Shown piece by piece: positions 21,848-32,225 of a DNA stretch of 64,000 bases. The notes under the pieces were generated by a model, which worked only from the letters and a program-made list of their open reading frames with translations, was not told where the DNA came from and did not search any database. The stretch is taken from assembly GCF_022965805.1 (NCBI RefSeq), contig NC_133105.1, positions 26,139,208 through 26,203,207 on the forward strand. The letters run 5' to 3'. Source of the stretch: Primulina eburnea. Its lineage: Eukaryota > Streptophyta > Magnoliopsida > Lamiales > Gesneriaceae. The position numbers and the translations under genes were made by a program. Position 1 is the first letter of the stretch. Every line of letters begins with the position of its first letter.

Positions 21848-23602
21848 TACATTCTTATGGATATGATTCTATCACCCAAAATTATCACGATAATCTGAGG
21901 GGCTTTTATATCACCTGTGGACCCCCGAGTCATAATCCATCATTAACTTATACTTACGGCAGCGGAAGCATGTACAATATTTGATTTTGCAAAAGATAAC
22001 AAAATATGAATTCAACGGCAGGGTCACATTCTTACTAAGTCAACATTTCCATTTTCCAATTTCCATCATATTCAAAATCTTATAATCATGTAGCTGGAAT
22101 TTATAATAAATAAAAATAAAATAAAGATTAAGTCTTTGGGGAATTATTGAGAGAATAAATTGGGCCTCTATATAGTTAAAAAAAATCAAACGATATTATA
22201 TTGATACAATAATTCAATATGAGATAACATGTATCCATAATAACGTATTATTATGAAAATATACTGTCAAGTGACATGTATTGATTGTTCAGAACTCTGA
22301 AATGAATAGCATATGCTAAAGAGGTGTCTCCCACTAACATTCGGTGTATCACTTTTTCTCAAGTACTCAAATAGGATCCGTAAAATTTACGAGCCAAGTT
22401 GAAATCACATTTCCAGACCGAAGTCGTATTGTTTAGATTAACCATATACAAGTTTTAAACCCGTTGTTCATTAGAATCACATTTCCAGGCTGAAGCCACT
22501 TTGTCCATCGAGCTGTCAATCCGGTACATAGACCGTTGTCTAGGCTCAATTCATTCAGTAATTCATTGAGTCATTCAATCATTAGTAGTCGATCGATAAA
22601 CCTTCAAGAAACCAATAAATCCAGAAATTCAAATATGCAGTACATACAAATAAATTGTGACATGCACAATATGATGCAAGATATGAATATATAATTAGTT
22701 CATAAACTTTACTATAAATTTCAGGCCAATTGTCAAACTGTATTTATTGAATAAAACTGTAGGAAAAATCTTGCGGTAGAGAAATCTCACCTCGATAGCT
22801 TACTTTTTCGTATCGGTTTCAATCTCAAGCTAAGATAGTTTCGTATAAATATAATTTGAGTGATTTTACAATGGTTAGCACTAGTGATAGATTTTGGAAT
22901 ATTTAAAAAATCATTTTTGTACATAACGTTTACTTGGTAGTTTCAGTTAACATTTTAAAAATCCATAACAATTAAAATATGTCCAAAAATCATCAAACTT
23001 TCCAGAAATGGCTAAAAATAATACATAATTGTTCTGAAGTTGGAAATTTCATGAAACACATCGACGTGTGTACCACACACGCCGTCTTTCCAGCACGTGG
23101 TCGAGCTCAAACTACCACATGCGGCCGAAATTTTTACAGGATATGTATTTTATAAATTTCTACAACTTTTATGTTGAACAGTTTTCAAAATTCAGAACAG
23201 ACCAATACAAGATTTTTCAATAACTAGAATGGTAATCAAGCCCATTTCCGATGAATAAAAAATGTATTTCCGACGTCTGTAAGGACAATGGGCCAATGCC
23301 ATTGTAAGCTCGAAAACATTTTGAACACTTTTTATCATATAATCGAAGTGAAAATCGTTCAAGAAGAAGAAGTAATATAGAATGAAATTTGCTACCTTAA
23401 TCAGAAGTTTCTGGAATTTTTTCAGAAATGTTCTTCGTGAATCTTGATTTTCGGGCAAAATTTGGTTGATGATTTTGATATATCTCCTATATTATTTGGT
23501 TTCTGGGTAGAATAGGAGTTGTGTAAAAAATTCAGAATTTTTGTGATGATTTAACATTTTTTCCTATTTTCTCTTCTTCTTTTTTTCCTACTAGTTTCTT
23601 CT
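21848..23602 (-). repeat. Candidate solo Gypsy-type LTR, left part
   Basis: Together with 45627-46082 this forms about 2.2 kb once Copia-2 is removed. On the - strand the sequence would start TGTAACACCTCG at 46082, a typical Gypsy LTR start. Near its far end it has a GCTTCCGCTGCC block (about 21957-21970) like the GTTTCCGCTTT block in the U5 of Gypsy-3. No PBS, gag or pol adjoins it. The left boundary is a guess, and I found no convincing TSD. Confidence 0.4.
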
Positions 23603-23879
23603 TGTTGTGAAAAAGTAAAAATTTATGGTAAAAAGTAAAAATCTCAAACTCTAAAAATTTACCAAACTAAACACTTTATAATATTTTTCTCTCTACTCAA
23701 TTGTGATTTTCTTCACAAATGAGAGATCTATTTATAGAGTTTCATTACACATAATCCAAAAAATAAAATACATCATTACCTACATCATCACATACAAATT
23801 TCTAATTTTACAACTCTTATTTTCAACATTCAAATATTCAACTATTACTTTTCAATATTCAAATCATTTATTTTCAACA
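23603..23879 (-). repeat. 3' LTR of Copia-2
   Basis: 277 bp. On the + strand it starts TGTTGTGAAAAAG and ends TTTTCAACA. It contains a - strand TATAAATA box at 23736-23729. Confidence 0.93.
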
Positions 23880-23890
23880 CTCCCCCTTGT
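23880..23890 (-). other. Polypurine tract of Copia-2
   Basis: On the - strand ACAAGGGGGAG directly precedes the 3' LTR. Confidence 0.85.
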
Positions 23891-24043
23891 GATGATGATC
23901 ATGATACGATGATGTCTTCATTACGTGTTTTGTACTGCCTCGTTAAAAACCTTACTAGGAAAAACCCATTGGGATAAAAACCATAGCAAGGGAAAAAGAG
24001 TGCAGTCACGTAAACTCCCCCTCATGTTGACACGAACAATTCT

Positions 24044-27000
24044 TCACAAATTTCGTAGATTGCGCATCCCAATATTATATATGTGCTTTCTGAATATTGA
24101 CGTAGGAAGTGCCTTTGTGAAGAGATCTGATGAATTTTCACTTGATTGAATGTGACGAACATCAATACATTTATTCTTCTCAAGCTCCTTGGTGAATGCA
24201 AAGAACTTAGGAGGAATATGTTTAGTTCTATCGCTTTTTATGTATCCTTCTTTCATTTGAGCAACACATACAGCATTATCTTCATATAGTATCACAGGCT
24301 TCTCGTCGAATGATAATCCGCATGAGATTTGGATATGTTGGGTCATTGATTTTAACCACACACATTCACGACTTGCTTCATGTAGTGCAATAATCTCGGC
24401 ATGATTTGATGAATTTGTTACGAGCGTTTGTTTCTGTGAACGCCAAGAAATTGCAGTGCCTCCACGAGTAAAAACATATCCAGTTTGGGAACGTGCCTTG
24501 TGTGGATCAGATAAGTATCCAGCATCGGCATAACCAATTATACTTGGATTAGCCTCTTTTGAATACAAAAGTCCCAAGTCTGTCGTTCCTCGTAGATAAC
24601 GGAATATATGTTTAATTTCGTTCCAGTGTCTCTTTGTTGGATATGTGCTAAATCTTGCCAACAAATTTACGGCAAAAGATATATCAGGCCTTGTAAAATT
24701 TGTAAGATACATAAGGGCACCGATAGCATATGATATGGTACTTCTGGACCAAAAATATCTTCATCATCTTCACATGGACGGAATGGATCCTTTTCTATGT
24801 TTAATGATCTAACAACCATTGAAGTACTTAAAAGATTTGATTTATCCATATTAAAACGTTTAAGGATCTTTTCTGTATAATTTGTCTAGTGAACAAACAT
24901 TCCACATCCTTTTTGTTCAATTTGTAAACCCAGACAATACTTGGTTTTTCCAAGATCCTTCATTTCAAATTCTTCCTTCAAGTATGACACAACTTCTTGA
25001 ATTTCCTTATTCGTACCAATGATGTTTAAATCATCAACATATACAGCAATAATTACGCATCTGGATGTTGTTTTCTTAATGAAAACACAAGGGCATATTG
25101 AATTAATTACATATCCCTTTTTCATCAAGTGATCACTTAGTCGATTATACCACATTCGACCGGATTGCTTTAACGCATATAATGATCTTTGTAATTTCAC
25201 AGAATAACATTATCTGGGTTTTGAACTTCGTGCTTCAGGCATCTTAAATCCTTCAGGGATTTTCATATATATATATTACTATCAAGTGATCCATATAAGT
25301 AAGCTGTAACAACATCCATAAGACGCATTTCTAAATTTTCAGATACCGCCAAGCTAATCAAATACCGAAACGTAATTGCATCCATCACGGGAGAATACGT
25401 TTCTTCATAATCAATTCCAGTCTTTTGAGAAAAACCTTGTGCAACAAGTCGAGCTTTATATCTTACTATTTCATTTTTCTCGTTTCGCTTTCGAATAAAA
25501 ACTCATTTGTATCCAACAGGTTTTACACCTTCAGGTGTAAGGACTATAGGTCCAAAAACATTACGTTTATTTAGCGAATCTAATTCAACCTGGATGGCTT
25601 CTTTCCATTTTATCCAATCCTGCCGATTTTTACATTCACCAAAAGATTTTGGTTCATGATCTTAATTATCATTTATGATGTCGATTGCCACATTATAAGA
25701 AAATATATCATCAATTTCTTCTATATCTTTTCGGTTCCATGTTTTTCCAGTATTAATGTAATTAATAGAGATTTCATGATTCTCGTCAGTTTGTGGTTCT
25801 GACAGAACATTTTCATCATCATGTGTTTCTTCAGGAACAACATTCTCTATTTTGTGATCATCATGTGTTTCTTCAGGAACATCATTCTCTATTTTGTGAT
25901 CATTGTGTTTCTCTATTAATTTTTTTTTTCGAGAATTTTTATCCTTGGAACCGACTGGCCTTCCACGCTTCAGGCGTTTAATGACATCATGAGTATCTTC
26001 AATTTGTTTCTTCGGAATTTCAATTCGAGCAGGAGCATTTGCAGCATATATAGATGATTTAGTTACCCCTTTTGTGTCTGCAAATGCATCTGGTATTTGA
26101 TTTGCTATTCTTTGCAAGTGCACAATTTGCTGTACATCTTTTCACATTGTTTTGTTCTTGGATCCAGATGTAACAATGATGATACATACCATGTAATTTC
26201 CTTTTCGGTATGTTTCTGTTCTCCCCCTAACATTGGGAAGATTTCCTCATTAAAATGACAATCAGCAAAACGTGTTGTGAACACGTCGCCTGTCTGAGGT
26301 TCAAGATATCGAATGATTGATGGACTATCATAACCGATATAAATTCCAACTTTTCTTTGAGGTCCCATTTTCTTTCGTTGCGGTGGTGCAATAGGCACAT
26401 ACACCATACATCAAAAAGTTCTGAGATGAGAAATGTCTGGTTCTTTACCAAATGCAAGCTGCAATGGGGAGTATTTATGATATGCACTTGGTCTGATGCG
26501 AATTAATGAAGCAGCATGTAAAATTGCATGTCCCCATATAGAAATAGGGAGCTTTGTTTTCATAATCATTGGTCTAGCAATCATTTGCAGACGTTTAATC
26601 AATGATTCAGCCAATCCATTCTGTGTATGTACATGAGCAACAGGATGCTCAATAATGATTCCCATAGACATACAATAATCATTGAAAGTCTGGGAAGTAA
26701 ATTCATCCAGCATTATCAAGTCTAATTTTCTTGATTGTATAATCGGGAAATTTATTCCTCAATTTTATTATTTGAGCAAGTAATCTTGCAAATGCAACAT
26801 TTCTAGTTGACAATAAACATACATGTGACCATCTGCTGGAGGTATCAATCAATACCATAAAGTATCTGAATGGTCCACATGGTGGATGGATTGGTCCACA
26901 AATATCACCCTGAATACGTTCAAGAAACATTGGTGATTCATTTTGGATTTTGGCTGGTGATGGTCTTATAATAAGTTTTCCAAGAGAACATGCTTTACAT

Positions 27001-27620
27001 TGAAACATATTATTCTGAAAGATCTTCTGGTCTTTCAGCGGATGACCATGTGTATTTTCTATAATTCTTCGCATCATTGTTGAACCAGGATGTCCCAATC
27101 GATCATGCCAATTGGTTAATATTGAAGAATTATCAACTACCATGTTTGATTCAATCGGACTTATATGTGTATAATGCAATCCAGTAGGGAGCATTGGTAG
27201 TTTTTCAATCACATATTTCTTTCCTGATTTATATGTGATAAGACACATATATTTCTCATTCCCTTCATTCATTGTTTGAGTATCATACCCATGGGAATAT
27301 ATATCATTAAAACTCAACAAATTTCTTTTTGATTGTGGTGAATATAAATCATCATTGATCAAAAATTTTGTACCATTAGGTAACAAAAATTGTGCTTTAC
27401 CACATCCTTTAATCAAGTCTACAGGACCTGATATTGTATTCACCGTTGTTTTTGTTGGTTTTAGTTCCAAGAAATATCTTTTATCTCGGAGGATAGTGTG
27501 CGTTGTACCACTATCGGGTATGCAAACTTCAGCTTTGCTCATAGAATTTTCCATTTTTGAACTTTCAAAAAAATATGCAATGAAATAAAATTCCTGGCAA
27601 TATATATTTAAATATAACAC
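24044..27620 (-). pseudogene. pol of Copia-2, multiply frameshifted
   Basis: Protease is at the start (CIPDSGTTHTILRD), then GAG-pre-integrase (WHDRLGHPGSTMMRR...CKACSLGK). Integrase has GDICGP, IRLDNAGEF and HTQNGLAES, with a break at about 26710 and a stop near 26411. RT is poor between 25660 and 25200, with stops and an AT microsatellite near 25266. It then reads YALKQSGRMWYNRL and IIAVYVDDLNIIGT (25200-24886). RNase H occupies 24712-24044 (YADAGYLSDPHKARSQTGYVF, NHAEIIALHEASRECVWL, YEDNAVCVAQM). An AT-rich gap of about 60 bp with a frame change separates gag from protease. The clade is not assigned. Confidence 0.9.
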
Positions 27621-27682
27621 ATATAATAATTATACAATAAAACATTATTATATGAATACATGAAAAATAAATTATTGTACAT

Positions 27683-28831
27683 TTATATTCTACCACTATA
27701 TTGTTCATTTTCAGAGAAATCATTGAGAAAATCTGCAGCATCAATATTGTTCATTTCTATCCCACCAACATATTGATCATTTCCAGAGAAATCATTCAGA
27801 AAATCACCAGCATCAAAATGAGTTGAATAACTCAAACGGTCACTGCGTTCAGTGAAGTTGGTCTCCTTTTCTTTCCTCTTTAATGATTCTTTATAAAGTT
27901 TACAAAGGTGCTCAGGGGCTCGACAAACTTTGGACCAATGTCCTGGAGTAACAAATCTGTAACAAGAACTTTCATATCTTTTTGAGCGATTCTCATTAAC
28001 ACTTGTATTCTCATGATGCCTTTTCAGTGGATGCTTTGGGACGCTCTTTTGAGATGAGTTATAAAAATAACTATCTCTATTATTTTCAAAACCACGGTCG
28101 CGTCCACGACCACGGCCAATTCCACGTCCACGTCCAGGTCCACGTCCACGACCTCGACCTCGACCTCGACCAAAATCTTGTCTTTGAATTTGATTTTGGT
28201 TTCGAGGTTTAAATTCATTTTTACTTACAGCATTTACTTCTGGAAATGCTGTTGATCCAGTGGGTCGGGACTGATGATTTCTCATTAATAGCTCGTTGTT
28301 CTTTTCCGCCACAAGAAGATATGCGATGATTTCAGAATATCTCGCAAATCCACGTACTCTATATTGTTGCTGTAGAGTAATATTTGATGCATGAATCGTT
28401 GAAAATGTTTTTTCAAGCATTTTCGATTCTGTGACCTCATGTCCACAAAATTTTAGCTGCGAGATTATTCGATACATCGCTGAATTGTAATCACTGACTT
28501 TCTTAAAATCTTGGAATCTTAACATATTACATTCATCACGGGGGGTCGGAAGTATAACTTCCCATATATGTTCAAATATTTCTTTCAATCCTTTCCACAA
28601 AGCCATGGGATCTTTTTCAATTAAATATTCACATTTCAATCCCTCGTCGAGATGTCGACGCAAAAATATAATGGCTTTTGCCTTTTCTTGTGACGTCGAT
28701 ATGCCATTTTCTTTTATGGTCTCACTTAGACCCAATGACTCAAGATGCATTTCTACATCGAGAGTCCATGGCATATAATTTTTCCCCGTGATGTCGAGCG
28801 CAACAAATTCGAGCTTTGCCAAATTTGACAT
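27683..28831 (-). CDS. gag of Copia-2 (open, zinc knuckle altered)
   Basis: 382 codons, uninterrupted. The N-terminus (LDITGKNYMPWTLDVEMHL) is the Copia gag/UBN2-type core. The middle carries an arginine-glycine repeat tract (RGRGRGRGRGPGRGRG, around residues 220-245) that could bind RNA. The expected CCHC knuckle reads CYRFVTPGHWSKVC, so the second cysteine is replaced by phenylalanine and zinc binding is doubtful. The C-terminus holds two copies of a short motif, DAGDFLNDFS and DAADFLNDFS, about 28 residues apart. Gag assembles the particle around element RNA. The open frame contrasts with the broken pol. Confidence 0.85.
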   Translation of the reverse strand: MSNLAKLEFVALDITGKNYMPWTLDVEMHLESLGLSETIKENGISTSQEKAKAIIFLRRHLDEGLKCEYLIEKDPMALWKGLKEIFEHIWEVILPTPRDECNMLRFQDFKKVSDYNSAMYRIISQLKFCGHEVTESKMLEKTFSTIHASNITLQQQYRVRGFARYSEIIAYLLVAEKNNELLMRNHQSRPTGSTAFPEVNAVSKNEFKPRNQNQIQRQDFGRGRGRGRGRGPGRGRGIGRGRGRDRGFENNRDSYFYNSSQKSVPKHPLKRHHENTSVNENRSKRYESSCYRFVTPGHWSKVCRAPEHLCKLYKESLKRKEKETNFTERSDRLSYSTHFDAGDFLNDFSGNDQYVGGIEMNNIDAADFLNDFSENEQYSGRI

Positions 28832-28863
28832 GGTGGTACTACAAAAAATTACGATGCATTTTA

Positions 28864-29019
28864 TTAGTTAATGAATATTGCAATACAAAGTAATGGATAA
28901 ACAACAAGTACAAGAATTTGTAAAAATAAAGAAAACACACGAGGAGGATATTCTCCGATAAATACAAGACTCGTGAGTATGATAACCAAAATAATTAAAA
29001 ATAACCTTGATAAAGCCAT
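28864..29019 (-). CDS. Small hydrophobic ORF in the Copia-2 leader (51 aa)
   Basis: The start ATG at 29019 is the first ATG downstream of an internal TATAAATA box. The peptide begins MALSRLFLIILVIILTSLVF and has two strongly hydrophobic stretches (about residues 5-20 and 29-50) that could span a membrane, separated by a short polar piece (EYPPRV). It ends 32 bp before the gag ATG. A TTTTTTTGTAG tract just ahead of gag could be a 3' splice site, so this ORF might be intronic or a separate transcript. I do not recognise it, and it may not be translated. Confidence 0.4.
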   Translation of the reverse strand: MALSRLFLIILVIILTSLVFIGEYPPRVFSLFLQILVLVVYPLLCIAIFIN

Positions 29020-29105
29020 CTTCTTTTTTCTTCGAAAAATTTGATGAAGAATAATTTTTAGATAAGAAGAGAAAGTTGGAGTGATTGAAAGAGTTTGTGA
29101 GATCA

Positions 29106-29113
29106 TATTTATA
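29106..29113 (-). promoter_or_regulatory. Internal TATA box of Copia-2
   Basis: On the - strand the sequence CCCTATAAATATG lies about 87 bp upstream of the small ORF and 275 bp upstream of gag. It is preceded by AACGGT/AACGGC words (29125-29155). The LTR has its own TATAAATA, so this would be a second start site. Confidence 0.5.
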
Positions 29114-29332
29114 GGGCAAAAACTAGCCGTTTTTTACCGTTTATGACCGTTGGTGTACAAAAAAATAAAGGTATCTATTGGTATAATTTTATGATAATAA
29201 TATGATGTATATAATATTAGACATGTTTAAATAATTATGTATATCATATCACATTATTATAATGAAGTATCATAATTTATTTTGTTTAAAAATCTTATAG
29301 GCTTTTATACTTGTCGTATCCCTTACCGGGAG

Positions 29333-31108
29333 TGTAATAGCCGAGCCTGGTGTATAGTACGGTTTAAGTTTTCATAAGTTTATTGACTACTTGGTCAAGT
29401 TTAAGTATATTTTGGATGTTAAGAGTTTCGATTTAGGATTTATAGTATGGTTGGGTATAGATGATGTGTAGTGCTATTGTATCGGCGTTACGATTAAATT
29501 CATGATAAATTGTATATTGATCCAAATGAGATGGCTTTTCCATTAGAAAGATAAGACATAAGGCTATACTTTCTTATTTTGAGTTTTGTTCAAATCATTG
29601 TGGAAGATAAGAAAAAAGTGCCCCGAAGTGTGTCGTGCGTTTCGTCGTTCCTCCAGTGACACATGTTGAGAGATTTAGCATAACTTTTTACTCAGATCTC
29701 CAAATGATCTGAAATATGGAGAGCTTCAAGAAAAGACATAGGGCTACAACTTTGTAGTTTACCATTGTTTCTAATTCGGAAGGGAAGAGGCGTTTCTGAA
29801 GCGATCTTTAACGTGGCAGTGCGCAGAGTGGCGCCCGAGCGGTAATGTTTGGCCGCCCGAGCGCCACTACTTCTGGAATTTGGGCTTCGGGCAGAATCAT
29901 TGGCGCCCGAGCGGTAATTTTCGACCGCCCGAGCGTCGGGTACAGTACCAAAAACGTGTTTTCGGATTTTAAGTGTTTATATGCAAGAGTTGGTCTCATT
30001 TTGCCTCATTTCTACTCCTCCTTCTCGATTCTTCTTCTCTAGGGAGAGCTAGGGTTCCATTCTTCTCATTTCTTTTCTTTAATCCAAGCTTCTTGTTAGT
30101 TATTTGTGTTGAGAGCAAGATTATTTTGGGATCAAGGAAGCTAAGGTAAGCTTTTGGTTTGGTTATTTTTTGGTTTTGGTGTGTGAGATGATATGGGTTT
30201 GTGTTGGTGTTGATTCTTTGGCTTTTATGGTATTGTTGTTGGATTATTGGGTTATTGATGGTGCAAATTATGGTTTATTGTTGTAGGATTACCACCAAGA
30301 GTATAGAATCAAGGTTTCAAGTGGTTGTAAGTGGAATCTCATTCTTGTGCTAACATGATAGTATATGTATTGTGTTTCAATGGTTTTAACATGTTATTCC
30401 CTTCCATTTGATCCATATTATGTATTGAATTACTTGATTGTATATTTGAGACAATTGAATTTCTCAATTGTGAAAAAGGGAATACAAAAGAATAGAGTAT
30501 TCAAAGTGTTTGATGAATTGCCAAAGAGAGAATTCAAATTGATTTATTGGATTGATAGATACATAGTCAGAGATTGCATGCAATTAGTTGATCAAGGACC
30601 ATATGCTTATATCCCTCAGAGTTATCGATTTATATCGATGGGATATAGGTACAGAGACAGAGATAATATATAGATATCAATCCAACAGAGAAAAGATAAA
30701 TACCATCTTATTGTTATACTATTGCTATGTTATTCATGATTCAAAGTTGATGGTATTTAATGTTTTTAAAGCCATGTTTTATAGAGTATGCTATGTACAT
30801 TGCTATGTAAGAGTTCCACTTGCTGAGTTTGATACTCATTTCAGTTATTCATGTGATGCAGATAGGAGCGACGAACCAGGACGTTGATTGAAGCCGGGGT
30901 CATATGCATATAGAGATGGAAGGAAGTGGAAGATTATTTTGTTATACATGATCAAAATGATATTTTGTATTTTGATGCAACACTTTTTGGATCATGTATA
31001 TTCTTTTGATGGTATATATATTGGAAATGTATTTTGAATCCTTCCTCCCTTTAAAGAAAAAATTTTAAATTCCGCTGTTATTTTATAAAATGGGTCAGAG
31101 GTGTCACA
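29333..31108 (+). repeat. 5' LTR of Gypsy-2
   Basis: 1776 bp with TG...CA ends, paired with 43353-45132. It contains a GC-rich dyad block (29830-29940) followed by a TATA-like TTTATAT (29976-29982). A 102-codon ORF (30365-30673) is present in both LTR copies but looks like nothing known. Confidence 0.94.
29830..29982 (+). promoter_or_regulatory. Gypsy-2 LTR promoter-like block: GCGCCCGAGCGGT motifs plus TATA-like box
   Basis: Four copies of a CGCCCGAGCG core, alternately GGCGCCCGAGCGGTAAT and GACCGCCCGAGCGCC-like, fill 29830-29940. TTTATAT follows 36 bp later. The 3' LTR has the same block at 43854-43963 with TTTATAT at 43999-44005. Confidence 0.55.
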
Positions 31109-31113
31109 TTTAG

Positions 31114-31124
31114 TGGTATCAAGC
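31114..31124 (+). other. Primer binding site of Gypsy-2
   Basis: TGGTATCAAGC starts five bases after the LTR. It is an imperfect match to the initiator tRNA-Met 3' end. Confidence 0.8.
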
Positions 31125-31241
31125 ACCGTTCTTCGGACCAATGCATATGACTTCGTCTGCTTTCAACAGTCCGGGTATGTCTTCTTCTACATCTATTCAT
31201 TGTTATCTATTGATTTGTTTTGTGTGAGCACATTGTAGAGT

Positions 31242-32225
31242 ATGCCTCCTAAGAGGAAAGCCGTAGAGGGTGAGGATAGTTATTCCTCTAGAGTTGTCGA
31301 TGAGTTCGGCAAGTTGTTGAAAGAGCAAGCCAAGGTCCATAGTGAGCAGATCCAACATTTGCTACGTATGCAAAGTACAGGTCAAGGTAGAGGAAAGGGT
31401 AGAGGCCAAGTGGCTCAGGCAGTGGGAACCGATGGGATCTTTACTGCTTTCAAGAGGATCGATCCGCCAGAATTTGCAGGTAACACTGATCCTTTGGTAG
31501 CTGTAGAGTTGAATAAAGCTCTTGAGGCGATTTTTGATCATCTCAACTATGAAGACAAAAACCGAATCAGTTGTGCAATGTTCATGTTGGTCAAGGCTGC
31601 ACGCATTTGGTGGAATGCTACCAAGGTTGGTGTTGATGTTCCGACATTGAAGTGGCAAGAGTTTACTGATCTTTTCTACGACAAGTACTTCCCAGATGCA
31701 CTTCGAGCGCGGAAGGTGACTGAGTTTCTAGAACTTCGTCAAGGAGGTATGAATGTCGATGAGTATATTCTGAAGTTCGAGGAGGGCTGTCTGTTTGCCC
31801 CATACATTGCCTCCAATGACAAAGACAAGGGTGCTCATTTCATTCGAGGCCTTAGAGCAGAAATCAGAAGGGACATCAACATGTCAAAGGCTGTGACATT
31901 CAAGGAGATTGTGGCTAAGGCTTTGTTGGCCGAACAAGATGAGAAAGACATTGCCAGGGAAAGACAGGCGAGGCAGCAGGCCATTGATCAGATAGGCCAG
32001 GGTTCGAACCAAAGAGGAAAGGATCATTTCAAGGGGAAGGGCAACTTAGAGCCGAGTCCTAAACCACCGACAGTTCCATCTGATCCCGAGAAGCCATTGT
32101 GTCCCAAGTGCAGTAGACATCATCGGGGAGAATGCAGATTTGGTACTCATACTTGCTATCGTTATGGCACTGCAGGCCATATTGCCAAAGACTGTCCAAG
32201 AGGAGCGAGTAAAGAGAAGGTGTAG
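31242..32225 (+). pseudogene. gag of Gypsy-2, ends at an in-frame TAG
   Basis: The start ATG opens MPPKRKAVEG. The core gag domain (RIWWNATKVGVDVPTLKWQEF, FYDKYFPDALRARK, LRQGGMNVDEY) spans about residues 75-200. The knuckle reads CYRYGTAGHIAKDC, with the second cysteine changed to tyrosine. A TAG at 32223-32225 separates gag from protease in the same frame, with no other disruption. Related chromoviruses read through here as one gag-pol frame, so this is most likely a CAG-to-TAG nonsense change. Programmed readthrough is possible but less likely. Confidence 0.85.

Noticed and set aside
28080..28180. Arg-Gly repeat tract as a CRISPR-like or satellite array
   Set aside because: It is a coding repeat of gag (CGTGGACGTGG type) with no conserved spacers.
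30365..30673. 102-codon ORF inside the Gypsy-2 5' LTR (also at 44390-44698)
   Set aside because: It is kept in both LTRs only because they are recent copies. There is no recognisable domain and the bases are AT-rich.
32223..32225. Programmed stop-codon readthrough between gag and pol in Gypsy-2
   Set aside because: The other stops in the same element are plainly inactivating and of the same mutation type, so a simple nonsense change is more likely.
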